Of a DNA stretch of 64,000 bases, positions 53,540-64,000 are shown piece after piece. The stretch is from Thalassia testudinum. Taxonomy: Eukaryota > Streptophyta > Magnoliopsida > Alismatales > Hydrocharitaceae. The translations under genes were made by a program, and so were the position numbers. The first letter of the stretch is position 1; the number at the start of each line of letters is the position of its first letter. The notes beneath the pieces were generated by a model. The model searched no databases. It was given only the letters and a program-made list of their open reading frames with translations, and was not told the DNA's origin. The DNA lies in contig JAZHRO010000073.1 in NCBI GenBank assembly GCA_037157565.1, positions 17,304,501 through 17,368,500 of the forward strand, written 5' to 3'.

Positions 53540-55565
53540 ATGGTTCGGTAGGTGTTCGAGGAGAATCGTGGTTTTAAATACCGTAACAAGTTCTACTTCT
53601 TTTTGCTTCCCAAGAGGCTTGGCACAGATGTAATTGATGATTATAGGCTGATAGCATTGTTAAATGCTGTCTATTTGATCTTGGCCAAGACCCTTGCGAA
53701 TCAGCTATGTTTGGTGTTGGCACAGTTGATTTCCCCTATTCAGTTTGCTTTTATTGTTGGCAGGTCGCTGAGTAACTCCTTCGCGTTGGCAGAGGAGATG
53801 GTGGTGGCTTGGAATAGGTCTGATTTACTGACTTTTATGTGGAAGGTTGACCTTCTGCAAGGCATATGACTCGGTGTCTTGGGCCTATCTGTAGGAGATT
53901 TTAAGGAGGGTATTCCTGGAGGAGCGGGTTAGGCTCATGAGGAGGTGTATCACGATAACTTTTTTTGTGCTTGTTAATGGCAGGTCGTGCGGGGCTTGGA
54001 CACAGTCGTAGAAGGGAGTTCGACAGGGGTGTTTGCTTATTTGTTGTTCAATGTGACAATCAACTTATTGTCTTCCTTGGCTTTCAGGGCTTGTAGAAGG
54101 GGATTGTTTTCTGGTTTTACTTTGAGGGGTGATGGATCCTAGCTCACTTCTTTTTAGTAGTATGTAGATGATACAATGTTTTTAATTCAGGGGGCATTCG
54201 TTAGGCAGAACATTTTGCACATTTGGTCAGAATGTTTGGGGATATTATGGGGCTCCTCATAAATGGGAGGAAGTCGACTTTTATTCCTTTTCATCAGGAC
54301 ATGAGTGTGGAGGAGAGCATCTTTGGGATCCTTGGTACGCTAGTTGTGTGCCTTAATGTTGTATATTTAGGCTTGCCTTTGAGAGGGAAGCAATTGGTGC
54401 TTGTAGATTGGAGGCCAGTTGAGGAGAGGTTAACTGAGAGGCTGAATGGTTGGAGTGGGAAGCTTCTGTCCAGAGGAGGTAGGCTTGTCTTGGTAAAGCT
54501 GATTTTTTCTTTAGTTCCTATTTTCTATCTTTCTATGTTCAAACCACTAAAAAAGATCCTATCGAAGATGGAAATGGTTCGTAGGAGGTTTTTTTGGAAG
54601 GGCCTGATGATCAAGGTCGGTTTCTGTAGTTGGTTCTTTGGAGAGAGGTGTGTTGGTCGAAGAGGAGGGGTGGTTTGGGGATTAGGATGCTTGATGATTT
54701 CAATGCCTTGCCACTTATGAAGTGGGTGGTGAGATTCCTGGTTGGCGAAGATGGACTCCTGGATAGATTATTGAGGGACTCTTATGGATCTCTCGTTGAT
54801 GTTGTGTATAAGCATTCTTGCACTTTGAGACCTTCAGGCTTCTGGTGCTCTGTGGAGCCTTTTATTTCTTAGGAGGTTTCTTTTGGCTTGTTTGGGTTGA
54901 AGCTTGGTAGAGGATGTTCTTTCTGTTTCTGGAAAGATGACTGAATGAGAAGCAGAGCTTTGGAGTTTTTTGTTTCCATGCCTTTTTGGTTTGGCCCAAG
55001 ATAATGATGCTCTCATTTCTGATGTTTGGGACAATGCATCCCACTCTTGGTCTCTTGCTTTCCAACTGAGTTTGTTTGATGCATCTTTGGAGGAGTTGTA
55101 GGGGTTACTTCATGGTATAATTGTTGGAGAGGACATGATGGATGGGTTTGGGTGGAAGGATAGGACGTTTTCTATGGCCTCAGCTTATAAGAGGTTGACT
55201 TTGGAGTTTGGATCGGCACCTTTGGCTTGGGATGACTGCTCCTTAATTTGGAAGATGCATGTCCCTCTGAAAGGTTAAAATTTTCTTGCGGCTTTTCGGA
55301 AGGGAAAAATTGGTGATGGAGTTTCATTCAAGATGGGCAAACAACCATGGTGTGGATTGCATTTTTTGTGGGGCTGCAAGTGAGAATCTGGATCACCTTT
55401 TCTTCGAGTATTAGTTGTCCTTTGAGGTTTGGAGGTGTGCTGTTTGATGTGCGGATGTCTTCCTCTATTGCATGGTTGGATTCCTTTCGTTCATTAGTTC
55501 ATGTGGATACTGCATGTTGGGTGAAAGCTGTAGTGGCATTGTGATTTGTATGGCTTCAATAGAAT
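53540..55565 (+). pseudogene. ORF2 (RT, zf-RVT) of LINE A, broken
   Basis: RT from 53552: FYFFLLPKRLGTDVIDDYRL, NAVYLILAKTLANQL, IQFAFIVGRSLSNSFALAEE, FMWKVDLL followed by a frameshift. A QGC-type segment in broken frames is near 54020. The catalytic segment near 54160-54190 reads YVDDTMFLIQ after a stop. Then come MVRMFGDIMGLLINGRKSTF, YLGLPLRGKQLVL and LLSRGGRLVLVKL (54223-54720). zf-RVT homology (KMHVPLKG, then HLFFEY) is at about 55230-55420. Many stops are present. Confidence 0.85.
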
Positions 55566-55601
55566 GCGTCTATTTCAAGATGAAGTAGGCTTGGGTTGAG
55601 A

Positions 55602-58600
55602 TTTTTTTTTTTGAGAGAAAAAGGGATGATTATTAGCACTTGGCAACCATCTAGTATATTAATTAATTAAAATGGAACAAACTTATAGATTTTCCAGCCA
55701 CAACTCTAGCGACTACATGCATCCCAAACAACATTTTCAACCCATGTTCTCTCCTTTCTAAATATGGAACCATTACATTGCAACTAAATTGAACATAACA
55801 CAGGCACTGCTTTCACTCATCTTGCCATATCCACCAAGTTGGAAAGGAGGACAGATTGGCTTGTTGTATGTCAATTCTTGCCCAGATCTCCTTGGAAAAA
55901 TTGCACTGGAAGAATAGGTGCTCAAGATCTTCCGTTGCAGCCTCGAAGAAAAGTGCAATCTAAGTCATCATTAGTAGCCTACCTTGACGGACAACTTTTA
56001 TCACCAACTTTTGCCTCCTAAATGGCCATAAGAAAATTTTAACCTTCAGGGGAATAGGTAGCCTCCAAACCAGGGAACAATCCTCCTAGATTAAAGATGT
56101 CGGGCTTATCTCTAGTATTAGTTTGTTATAAGCCTTCGCCATTGAGAAATTACCCTCCATCCATTTGAAACCATCAAGATGCTCTTCATCAACAGAGATT
56201 CCAGTAAACAGTTGAAACAATTCCTGCAGATCTTCCATGGACGCATCAGAAATATCAGGTTACAAGATTGGAGACCAAGATTTAGGAGCACTGTCCCAAA
56301 TGTTTGAAACAAGCACATCTTTATCAGGTCAAATAAATGTGGGAACAAGGACTGAAAGCTGCCACTACCCACCCAATCATCCTTCCAAAACCAACACGAA
56401 CACCTTCTACCAAGCCTCGATCCAAAGAAATCGAAAAAAATGCTACATGCAACAAAGGCTCCACAGTTACCCAAAAAGTTGACGGTTGAGTTGGACAAGA
56501 ACATCGAGAGGCTACCTCTGTAGGGGGTCTATAAGAATCTCTCAACAACTCATTGAGAAGCCTATCTCCTCCTGCTAATAGTTTCTTCGCCGACTTCATA
56601 AGAAGTGCAACATTGAACTCATCAAGTCGCCACATGCCTAAACCACCATTCCTCCTTGGTCTATACACCTCCTTCCATGAGACCGGCTGCAAGAAGTGAC
56701 CTTGATGGTTAGGCCCCTTCCAAAAAACCTTTTTCGGGCCACCTCCAGCTTTGCTAGGATCTTTGTTGGAGGTCTAAATAAAGAAAGGTTAAAAAAAAGA
56801 ATTGTGGACAATACTGCCTTAATCAAAACAAGCCTGCCCCCCTTGGATAAGAGTCTTCCACTCCAACCATTCAACTTTTTAGCTAATCTCTCCTCCACAG
56901 GCCTCCAGTCTGACATCGCCAATTGCTTTCCCTTCAGTGGTAATTTGAGGTACGTAATCGGCAACCTAACAATCGGCATGTCTAAGAAGTTAGAAATGCT
57001 TTCCTCCGCACTTCTACCCAAATGAAAAGGAATGAAAGCGAACTTTCTCCCATTAACCAGTAGTCCGGAGATATCTGCAAACAACCTTACCAAGAGCCCA
57101 ACATGCTCAATCTGGTTGTGACCTCTCTGTATAAAGAAAACTGTATCATTAACATATTGCAAAAACAAAGTGAGCAGAGAACCATCTCCAGCCAACGTGA
57201 AACTAGTACACCCCTTGTAAGCCAAAAAAACTAGGGTGTCAACAGGAATATTGAAAAGTAACGATGCCAAAGGACATCCCTGCCTAATGCCCCTCTATGG
57301 TTGCATCCAAGATCCTGAAGACCTCCCATTAATAAGCATCGAAAAAGATGTTGTGACACGCTATCTCATAATCCTGACCTAAGTCTCTGGAAAGCCCCTT
57401 CTTTTAAGAATCTCCCACAAGTAGGTCCAAGAAATGGAGTTGTAGGCCTTTGAGAAGTCCACCTTCCACATAAAAGTAGGAGCAAACTAGTTCTAAGAAG
57501 TGATAATCTCTTCATCTAGCACAAAAGAATCCATAATGGGCCTCCCCGATATAAAGGTGGATTGCATCAGAGATATTAGAATGGGCAACACAGATTGCAG
57601 GCGATTTACAAAACTCTTGGCTACAATCAAATAAATCGCATTGGACAACGCAATTGGATGAAAATTGTCAACACAATCTGCTATAGCCTTCTTAGGGAGT
57701 AAGAAAAGGACGAATCGATTCAACCTCTTAAAGTCACGATTCTCTAAAAAAACTTCCCTCACCATTGCCAACACATCTTCCCCTACCACACCCTAGAACT
57801 CCTTAAAGAACAAGATTGGTAAACCGTTTGGGCTTGGTGAGCCTTTCGCCTTCAATCCATGAATCGCCTCCAACACCTCCCTAGAAATAGGTTTGAGCAA
57901 ATTCGTCCTCACCACCTCATCCAACCTGCCTAACTCTGAAGAGCCTAGTTTGCACATGCCTTATGGCTACCTCCTAGTGAAGGTATGAAAATGGTCGACG
58001 AAGGCCCTGCATATCTGCTGTCTATGAGAGAGTAACATCATCAACATGGATAGACGTGATTAGGTTCATCCTCCTTTTAGCACTTGCAGATAAATGGAAG
58101 AATTTTGTGTTGGAGTCACCTTCCCAGAGCCATAATTGCCTGGACTTCTGTCTCCAATCCATCTCTTTCTTGCAGTCCTCTTCCTTGATCGTGTTTTGAA
58201 TCGCAATCCTCTCCCTCTTTCCTGTTGCACCAAGCTCACCCAACTCCTTCCTGTTTAGCTCGACTAAGGCCTTTAATGCCTCACTTCTCATATTGTCCTG
58301 CCTTCGCCTCACCTCCTTTCCAAACTCCATCATTGCCTGCCTAACCACCTTAATGCACTCAACCATTGTGCAGATTGTGGAGGTAGAATTGAGAACTCCC
58401 TGCCACTTCTCAACCACCAATTCCTGAAATGCAAACTCCAGGAGCCAAGACTTTTGAAACTTGAAATAAGTTGCAGAAAGAGCCTCCTCTCCACTATCCT
58501 ATGGTAGAGGAGACAAAAGAGCCATGAAAGGCCTCAGTTAAAGGAATATTGCAGAAGAGTCCGTCATTGCATGACATCTACCTAGCCCCATTTCTCCATG

Positions 58601-59738
58601 CATACAATGTTTCGAAGATTCGAAGATCCATCAACCCCAGCTCATCAACGACCTCCCGAAACTCCACAGATGAAGAATCCAATCTCCTATCTGATTGATC
58701 CTCCATGGTTAACGTAGTATTGAAGTCTCCACCAACCAACCAAGGTTTCCCATCAACTCTGGTCGTCGCTTGCTTCAACTCCTCCTAAAAACACTCATGC
58801 ATCGAAGTGTCACATGGTCCATAAACATTGGAAATAGCAAAGCTGATGCCATCGATCCTACGTGAGAAGAGCCTCGTGAGAACATTTGAACCCACCATCG
58901 AGTCTTCAAGCTTGAAAAGGTCCTCATTCCAAATAAGCCATTGACCCTCCGACCTTCCCAATGCATCGACTGCCAAGAAACCAGACAAAGATCCACTCCC
59001 AACACTATCTGTAACTAATCGATTTGAACTCTCAATGTGCGTCTATTGTAACAGTGCAATGTCCACCCTTCACTCGGCCAAGTATCTTCTCAAAATAGAC
59101 TTTTGCACCCGATCACGAAGGCCTCTCACATTTCAAGAGAGGACCTTAACCATGAGAAACCTTATCCCTACAGCCATTACCACTAGACACCTTCTTTAAA
59201 TTCAGAGCTTTGGTCATCTTGGACTCCACATCATCCTCACAATCCCTTCCATCAGATCTCTTGTTCTTCACAAATTTCCTCTTGTAGCAAGATTGGTACA
59301 AAAGGCCACTCTTAACACACAAAGACCTCCTAGCTCTCGATGTCCTAGATTTAGAAATAGTGGTACCACCTTACCTTTTGCTCGCAGCCATCTTTGATGA
59401 GGTCCAAACATTAATAGGAACCGTTGCAGCCATTGGAGCAACCTCAGCGGTGTTCCTTGGAGTTGCAGCTATAGCCTTAAGAGTAGCAACAACTGGGTAG
59501 ATGGCCCAACACCACTAGTGGGTCCAAATGAAGGCTGGGCAGATTGCATGGAGGCTTCACAGGGCAGCTTGCAGTCTTAACATGATTTAGAAACATCGCC
59601 AGCAAGTCTATCTGCCACAACAGCCTCAACGTGATGTTGGATCTCTTCGTAGCCATTGGCCTCACTCCTAGAAGAAGCGCCCCTCTCCTGCACCCAGGAT
59701 TAACAAAAACACACCTAGTAGGAATGGGATTGGAAAAT
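55602..59738 (-). mobile_element. LINE B, minus strand, nested in LINE A
   Basis: Its poly(A) tail is the T run at 55602-55612, followed by the complement of a CATCCCTTTTTCTCTC tail. ORF2 runs from 59153 to about 55850 and a partial ORF1-like region lies at 59160-59700. It is about 4.1 kb, a bit short of full length, so the 5' end is probably truncated within ORF1. Direction is opposite to LINE A and to RAD51C. Confidence 0.8.
55850..59153 (-). pseudogene. ORF2 (endonuclease, RT, zf-RVT) of LINE B, broken
   Basis: The ATG at 59153 opens an APE endonuclease: MVKVLS, a stop in place of W, then NVRGLRDRVQKS; later FAISNVYGPCD, VGGDFNTTLTMEDQSDRR (58578-58778). The linker (58022-58420) holds LWLWEGDSNTKFFHLSAS. 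RT has FVLFLLPKKAIADCVDNFHP, SNAIYLIVAKSFVNRLQ, TFISGRPIMDSFVLDEE (57493-57789), then the region 56638-57270, where the catalytic box reads YVND instead of YADD (LQYVNDTVFFIQ), and LLSKGGRLVLIKAV. The zf-RVT remnant near 56050-55850 has PLKVKIFLW and HLFFQC. In-frame stops and the altered catalytic box make it inactive. Confidence 0.88.
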
Positions 59739-59885
59739 AAACCCGGGTTGTGAGGGAGACTGCGAGTTGACCCGTTGTAAGGGAGTCATGTTGTCTCTCT
59801 GAGTTGTTCAATAACCTGTAAGTCTGTTCCTTTTTTATAAATGAATGAAAGCCTGGATGACTACCGAGTGTTGGTAATTTTCCTT

Positions 59886-60203
59886 TTCATGATAGAATAT
59901 GTAGAATGTATAATGAAGGCATGCTTATAGTTGTTTCTTTGAAAAGGCATGCTTATAGTTTTACACTTTAGTTATATTGTTCAATAGACTAAAGAAAGAT
60001 ACCCTGGGCCATTGCTCATGACTTGTTGGAAAAAAACATTCAGAGAGGCTTGCGGAGTAGACAACATGCTTTCCAATGAATCATATGAAATTAAATCTAT
60101 TTGGTTTTGTTTATCTTATTTGTGATTCTTGATGTTTATGTGGTATTGGAGTTGATTTATTTTAGAATAGAACATTCTTTCTATATGGTAATTTGGTTGC
60201 TAT
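59886..60203. other. Intronic or intergenic stretch, nothing recognised
   Basis: Between LINE A and copia element 9. A 21-base phrase (aaggcatgcttatagtt...) is repeated near 59914 and 59945. No exon of RAD51C was recognised. Confidence 0.4.
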
Positions 60204-60339
60204 TGTGAAAGGAAATAAGACTTCGTAACTTTAAATGAAACCCTAACCTCTCTTATATATAGAGAGGAGGGAAAAAGTACAAGGGAGTCCAATTGGAAAA
60301 ATATAATAGAGAGAACACTACACATACTCTGTTACTCAC

Positions 60340-60618
60340 CCTCAAGTTAGTGCGTAGATGTTTATCAAGCCCAACTTGTCACACAAAAATAAATTTCTCT
60401 TCTTTAACGCTTTCGTAAGAATGTCAGCAATCTAAAGCTTAGAGGAAACATGAGTGATGATTTTACCATCCAATATTACATTCCGTATGAAGCGATAATC
60501 AATCTCGATATGTTTCATCCTCTTATGGAATGCATGATTAGTGGTAATATAAGCAGCGGACTTATTGTCACAAAATATAGGAGCTGAAGTTTGCATAAGA
60601 AGCCCAAGGTTTGCAATG
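60340..60618 (-). pseudogene. RNase H C-terminal half of element 9
   Basis: Reads ANLGLLMQTSAPIFCDNKSA then AYITTNHAFHKRMKHIEID and FIRNVILDGKIITHVSSKL, the conserved end of copia RNase H. Its N-terminal continuation is at 63909-64000 across the element 10 insertion (TSD AAAGA). Confidence 0.88.
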
Positions 60619-60739
60619 AAAGATGTTGAGGTAGAAGAGAAAATCAAAATCTATTAGTCTCAAAACCCTAGGTGTCTTTATATAGAGAGCCTTAGGGTAA
60701 ATTACACTAGTACCTCTCAAACTTGCAGAAAATAAGACT

Positions 60740-62487
60740 TGCAAAAATTCATTGAAAATTTTTGGAATAATAGAAATAATTTCAGATTTGTCATGCATAA
60801 AAAATGTCTAAGAAAGATGATTGAAGTCATCAACAAAAATCACAAAATACCGGTAAACATTCGGTGAGTTATTCGTCACGAACCCTAGACATCACATGAA
60901 CTAACTCAAAAGGCATTGAGCATCTTTTATTCTATTTACATGGAAAAGAAACACAGTGATGCTTGTCAAGATGACAAGCTTTACACTCCAAATTATTTGG
61001 TATATTAGACTCCAGTAATATCTTTCGCAGATGTGAAATAGATGAATGACCCAGTCGATGATGCCAAAGACCTGGATCCATAGAAATATAAACAACAGCA
61101 GTAAATAAAGTAGAAGCATCATTATAATAAAGTCCATTATGTTCAATCCCCCCACCAGTCATCGTCTCTATCCGGATGTCTTGAAAATAAACAAAGTGCT
61201 CGTAAAATAGAACACGACATTTAAGCTCCTTACACAGATAATAAGCTTAGTGGAAATTTCAGAGCATAGTAAACAGTAAACAACCTCAGCTTATTTGAAA
61301 AATGAATCTCTCCAACTCCAGTAAGAGGAGAGTATGTGCCATTGGCCAAGTGAATAGAAGTAATATTATGTACCTTATGCATAGAAACAATAGCATCTTC
61401 CTTACCAATAAGATGACTCAAAGCACTTGAGCTAACAATCTATGAAGAATAAGACGTAGTGGTAAGGTTTATAGAGTTACTAGTCACAGCCAGAGATGCA
61501 GTAGTGTTTGAGACAACAGGCTGATGTAGGAGAGCCATAAGACGGGCATAGTCATCCATCGTCAGTGTAGGAGTCGGAAATGACATAGGAGGAAAAGCAA
61601 AGTCGGAGGAGGAAGGTAGCTCCCCTTGAACCATCGCGGAGTGATTCCTTAGATGGTCGAACTTGGCCCAGCAGTTCTTTGAGGGGTGATTAGTCCTTTG
61701 GCAATGGACATGTGGTTCATAGATGTGACCTCGTCCATGTCCACGACCACGACCACCTCCATAGCTGCAACCCTTTACAAATCTGCCTTTGCCTTTAAAT
61801 GCAGCAAAGGTGGATGCCTAAGTGTTCAGTGTCGTAGAGACAACTGGAGGATGACTAGTATCCATAGATATCTTCTGCAGGGGCCTATACAATCTCCAAG
61901 TTAGGCATAGTCTTAAAAGCTAGCATGTTCTCCTAAGCAGAGGAGAACTTGGGATTCAACCCATCTAAAAATCAGTAGACTTGCCATATTTGTCTTTGGC
62001 TGGTTCGAGTGTCACAGCAGGACGACTGAAACACATTGAGCTCTTCAAAGAGCCCTTCCATCTTAGTATAATAATCTATTAGCATCCTTTCTCCTTGAGA
62101 GGTGGACCATATACGACGATTTATATCTAAAAGATGAGCATGGTTAGATTTCTGAGAATATTTCTTAGACAAGCTCTCCCATATATCCTTAGCCGTCTTC
62201 TTATATAACAGGTTCGATGCTATCTGATGCTCCACACTATTCATTATCTTGTTCATCACCACATAATTATCCTGCTCTTATTTTTCAAAATCTTTATGGG
62301 TTGAATTGAGGGGATCATTAGTCAGAATCGAAAGCTTCTTGTGGTCACCTACAAATATTTTAAATGCCTACATCTATAATAGATAATTATGAGATCTATT
62401 AAGCTTAATAGTAATCCCTTGGACCATCAGGGAAGCCAAGGTAGTCATTGGCTTAGCTTCAATTGATTTAGCTGTGGTAGATGTCAT
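60740..62487 (-). pseudogene. gag, protease and integrase of element 10, broken
   Basis: The gag ATG is at 62487 (MTSTTAKSIEAKP). UBN2-type gag has NLLYKKTAKDIWESLSKKYS and [21 protein letters not shown] (61972-62262). A zinc-knuckle region near 61690-61760 is recognisable but broken. Protease/GAG-pre-integrase: IVSSSALSHLIGKEDA near 61440-61390 and GPLYYN-type to WHHRLGHSSISHLRKILLES (60932-61162). Integrase N-terminal and core remnant end near 60760 (MHDKSEIISIIPKIFNEF). RT and RNase H are absent by deletion. Confidence 0.85.
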
Positions 62488-63003
62488 GATTGTGACCACG
62501 TGAAGCAAGAAGCACCAAAAATTAGATCTGATTTTGAGTCTCCAGAACTTAGATATGATGACAAGGGCGGTAGAACTCACTCTACGGGTTTTGCGAAGTA
62601 CCAAGCGTAACCCAAGCCACCTACGGAGGTACTCTAGAACATGATCCTCTGATCAGAGGTGAGTAGCAACCCAGGAGTAGAACACCCCCAGGTGGCACCA
62701 TAGGAGGGTAGATTGCTTCCTTGGCAGCGCTCGGCGGTGTTGCTGGGTCGTTGGCGGCGCTTGCCTGCACTGTTGGGACGCTGGTGGCACTCGGCGACAC
62801 TGCTGGGTGGAGGAGCCTGGTGGCACTACTGCTTGCGCTGTTGGTGATGTTGGCACCCCTAGTGGTGCCGTTGGTTGCTTCTAGAGGCGTTGTTGGGGGC
62901 ATTAGATGTTGATGGGCTTGCTGGAGAGAAGAGGAGAGAGATTTATTTGGTGGGAAGGGCACCAGAGCACGAAGGATCTAGGATCCACCCTGCTCTGATA
63001 CCA

Positions 63004-63903
63004 TGTTGAGGGAGAAGAGAAAACCCAAGGGTGCAAAAATCGATTTATGCGGCCAATTAATCGTTCGCATAATCATATGTGGTCCAAAAATGAACTGAAT
63101 ACCTATATTTGACCTTATAGTTGGTCTACCCAATTAATTGGTCGATTATTCGATTAATCAACTGGTTAATCGGTCGAGTAAGTTTTAAGGTTTCAATTTT
63201 TTTTTTAGCTTTGATGCATTTGCAATGCACCCCCAAATCAAAACCTAACTAAACCCGACGCCTAAATGCATCCAACTAAACCCGACTTCTCCCATTTCCC
63301 CAAATTCCTAATGCATGAATGACTCAGCCCTAAGCAAAACCCTTAGTCTTGAGCCCCTCTTCTCCTCTCTGATGCTTGCCATCGCCTACTAGTGATTGAC
63401 CCACCGCTGCTTACAGTCTCTTCGCGAGTCATCGCTTTGGCTAGTAGGTGTCTGGTCATCACCACACCAATCTTAGTTTATTTGTCTTATTTTATATGTT
63501 GTAATATTGATAGCTATTTATTAGAAGCTATATTGAGAGAATATGTATATCAAAAAAATAATATTAATATATATGTGATATTTTAATTCCTATATATGTA
63601 TACTTAATATGTATAATGGTATATATAGTTATATTTAAAATTTTAAAAATTAAAAAATACTACACTGATTAATCCTCGATTAATCATCTGCGTATCGTAT
63701 ACTCCTTAGTCGCTGACCTCACCGACTAAATACCAACTACCGATTTCTGCAGCTATGAGAAAATCAAAATCTATTAGACTCAAAACTCTAGGTCTCTTTA
63801 TATAGAGAGAGCCTTAGGGTAAATTACGCAAGTAGCTCTCAGACTTGCAGAAAATAACACATGCACCCTTATGTACACATAAAATATAATAATAATACTA
63901 ACA
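63004..63903 (-). repeat. 5' LTR of element 10, split by a hAT-like element
   Basis: LTR sequence is 63004-63024 plus 63757-63903. The second piece aligns with the truncated left LTR (tcaaaatctattag[at]ctcaaaa, tctttatatagagag, ccttagggtaaattac). It contains a TATA box between GGTCTC and GAGAGCC. Confidence 0.85.
63025..63756. mobile_element. hAT-like non-autonomous element in an LTR
   Basis: About 732 bp inserted in the 5' LTR of element 10, flanked by the 8-bp repeat gagaaaac / gagaaaat (63017-63024, 63757-63764). The ends are related inverted repeats around tgcaaaaatcg and the complement tgcagaaatcg. Both subterminal regions contain GATTAATC/CGATTAAT words in both orientations (63055-63180, 63665-63690). 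No coding capacity. Flank size and repeat-rich ends suggest the hAT superfamily. Confidence 0.65.
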
Positions 63904-64000
63904 AAAGAAATGATACACATCGCTTCACATGCTGTATGATCCATCGCTTTATATTCAACCTCTGCAATTGAACGGACAACCATCATTTGTTTCTTGCTAC

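Larger units (their letters stand above)
53400..59885 (+). mobile_element. LINE A, plus strand, interrupted by LINE B
   Basis: L1-like LINE, 5' part degenerate or truncated. RT homology begins at about 53552 and the C-terminal region runs to about 55600. There a minus-strand LINE (LINE B) is inserted. The C-terminal coding tail and 3' UTR resume at about 59740 and end near 59885 with cctggatgactaccgag...tttccttttca, a tail of the same general design as the other LINEs here. The sequences on the two sides of LINE B share a short imperfect repeat (gggttgaga / gggttgtgag), likely its target duplication. Confidence 0.75.
60624..63903 (-). mobile_element. Copia element 10, internally deleted, nested in element 9
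   Basis: Target duplication AAAGA at 60619-60623 and 63904-63908. The right (5') LTR starts at 63004 (tgttgagg) next to the primer-binding complement gctctgatacca (62992-63003) and ends at 63903 (...aaca); a hAT-like element lies inside it. The left (3') LTR (60624-60735) is truncated: after aaaataagacttgc the sequence jumps straight into integrase, so the LTR end, polypurine tract, RNase H and RT are deleted. gag and integrase remain. Confidence 0.87.
60204..64000 (-). mobile_element. Ty1/copia element 9 (3' part; runs past the window)
   Basis: The 3' LTR is at about 60204-60334 (left border approximate), followed by a tract ctcaccctcaagtt (polypurine complement). Its RNase H is split: C-terminal half at 60340-60618 and N-terminal half at 63909-64000 (RSIAEVEYKAMDHTACEAM), separated by element 10. 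The 5' LTR and most of pol lie beyond position 64000. Confidence 0.85.

Overview
The window looks like nuclear DNA of a flowering plant. It has intron-containing genes, GT-AG splice junctions, Ty1/copia LTR retrotransposons with plant-type primer-binding sites, L1-like LINEs with CCHC and zf-RVT domains, hAT-like non-autonomous elements and a MULE relic. The very GC-rich first exon of the transketolase gene suggests a monocot, but this is only an inference and the species cannot be named from the sequence.

Two host genes are recognisable. The 5' part of a plastid transketolase gene lies on the minus strand at 1-1701 (four exons, cut by the window start). Four consecutive exons of a RAD51C-type recombinase lie on the plus strand between 46400 and 52321, including the Walker A exon. 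A third, unidentified ORF of about 173 codons (21257-21488 plus 26713-27002) is split by a copia insertion. A GC-rich open region at 6457-7200 may be an orphan first exon.

Layout: 2.0-5.3 kb is AT-rich with LTR-like remnants. A dead MULE transposase lies at 5.3-5.8 kb. Two related hAT-like elements lie at 7.4-8.4 and 10.5-11.3 kb, with a LINE fragment, an ATATCG-rich patch and a tandem duplication between them. Copia element 1 is at 12.4-17.5 kb (TSD CCATT). A plus-strand copia remnant is at 17.6-19.9 kb. Copia element 2 is at 21.5-26.7 kb (TSD GGACA). Copia element 3 is at 27.3-45.2 kb (TSD TTTAT) and holds a deep nest: element 4 (TSD AGTAT), which carries a complete LINE; plus-strand copia element 5; non-autonomous LTR element 6 (TSD ATCTT); and a small hAT-like element 7. 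Copia element 8 (46.7-51.7 kb) sits in a RAD51C intron. Past the last RAD51C exon seen lie LINE A with LINE B inside it, then copia element 9, interrupted by the internally deleted element 10, whose right LTR holds another hAT-like element.

Every transposon coding region examined carries stops or frameshifts, so all appear non-autonomous now. The clearest non-standard observations are: a 3' hairpin shared by a full LINE and a 50-bp micro-insertion with a perfect 15-bp target duplication; a TATA box centred in an inverted repeat in nearly all LTR families here; the in-frame split ORF; and two hAT-like elements with the same GCCTCGAGGC-rich ends but unrelated GC-rich interiors. I found no CRISPR array, tRNA, rRNA or clearly new biochemical system.
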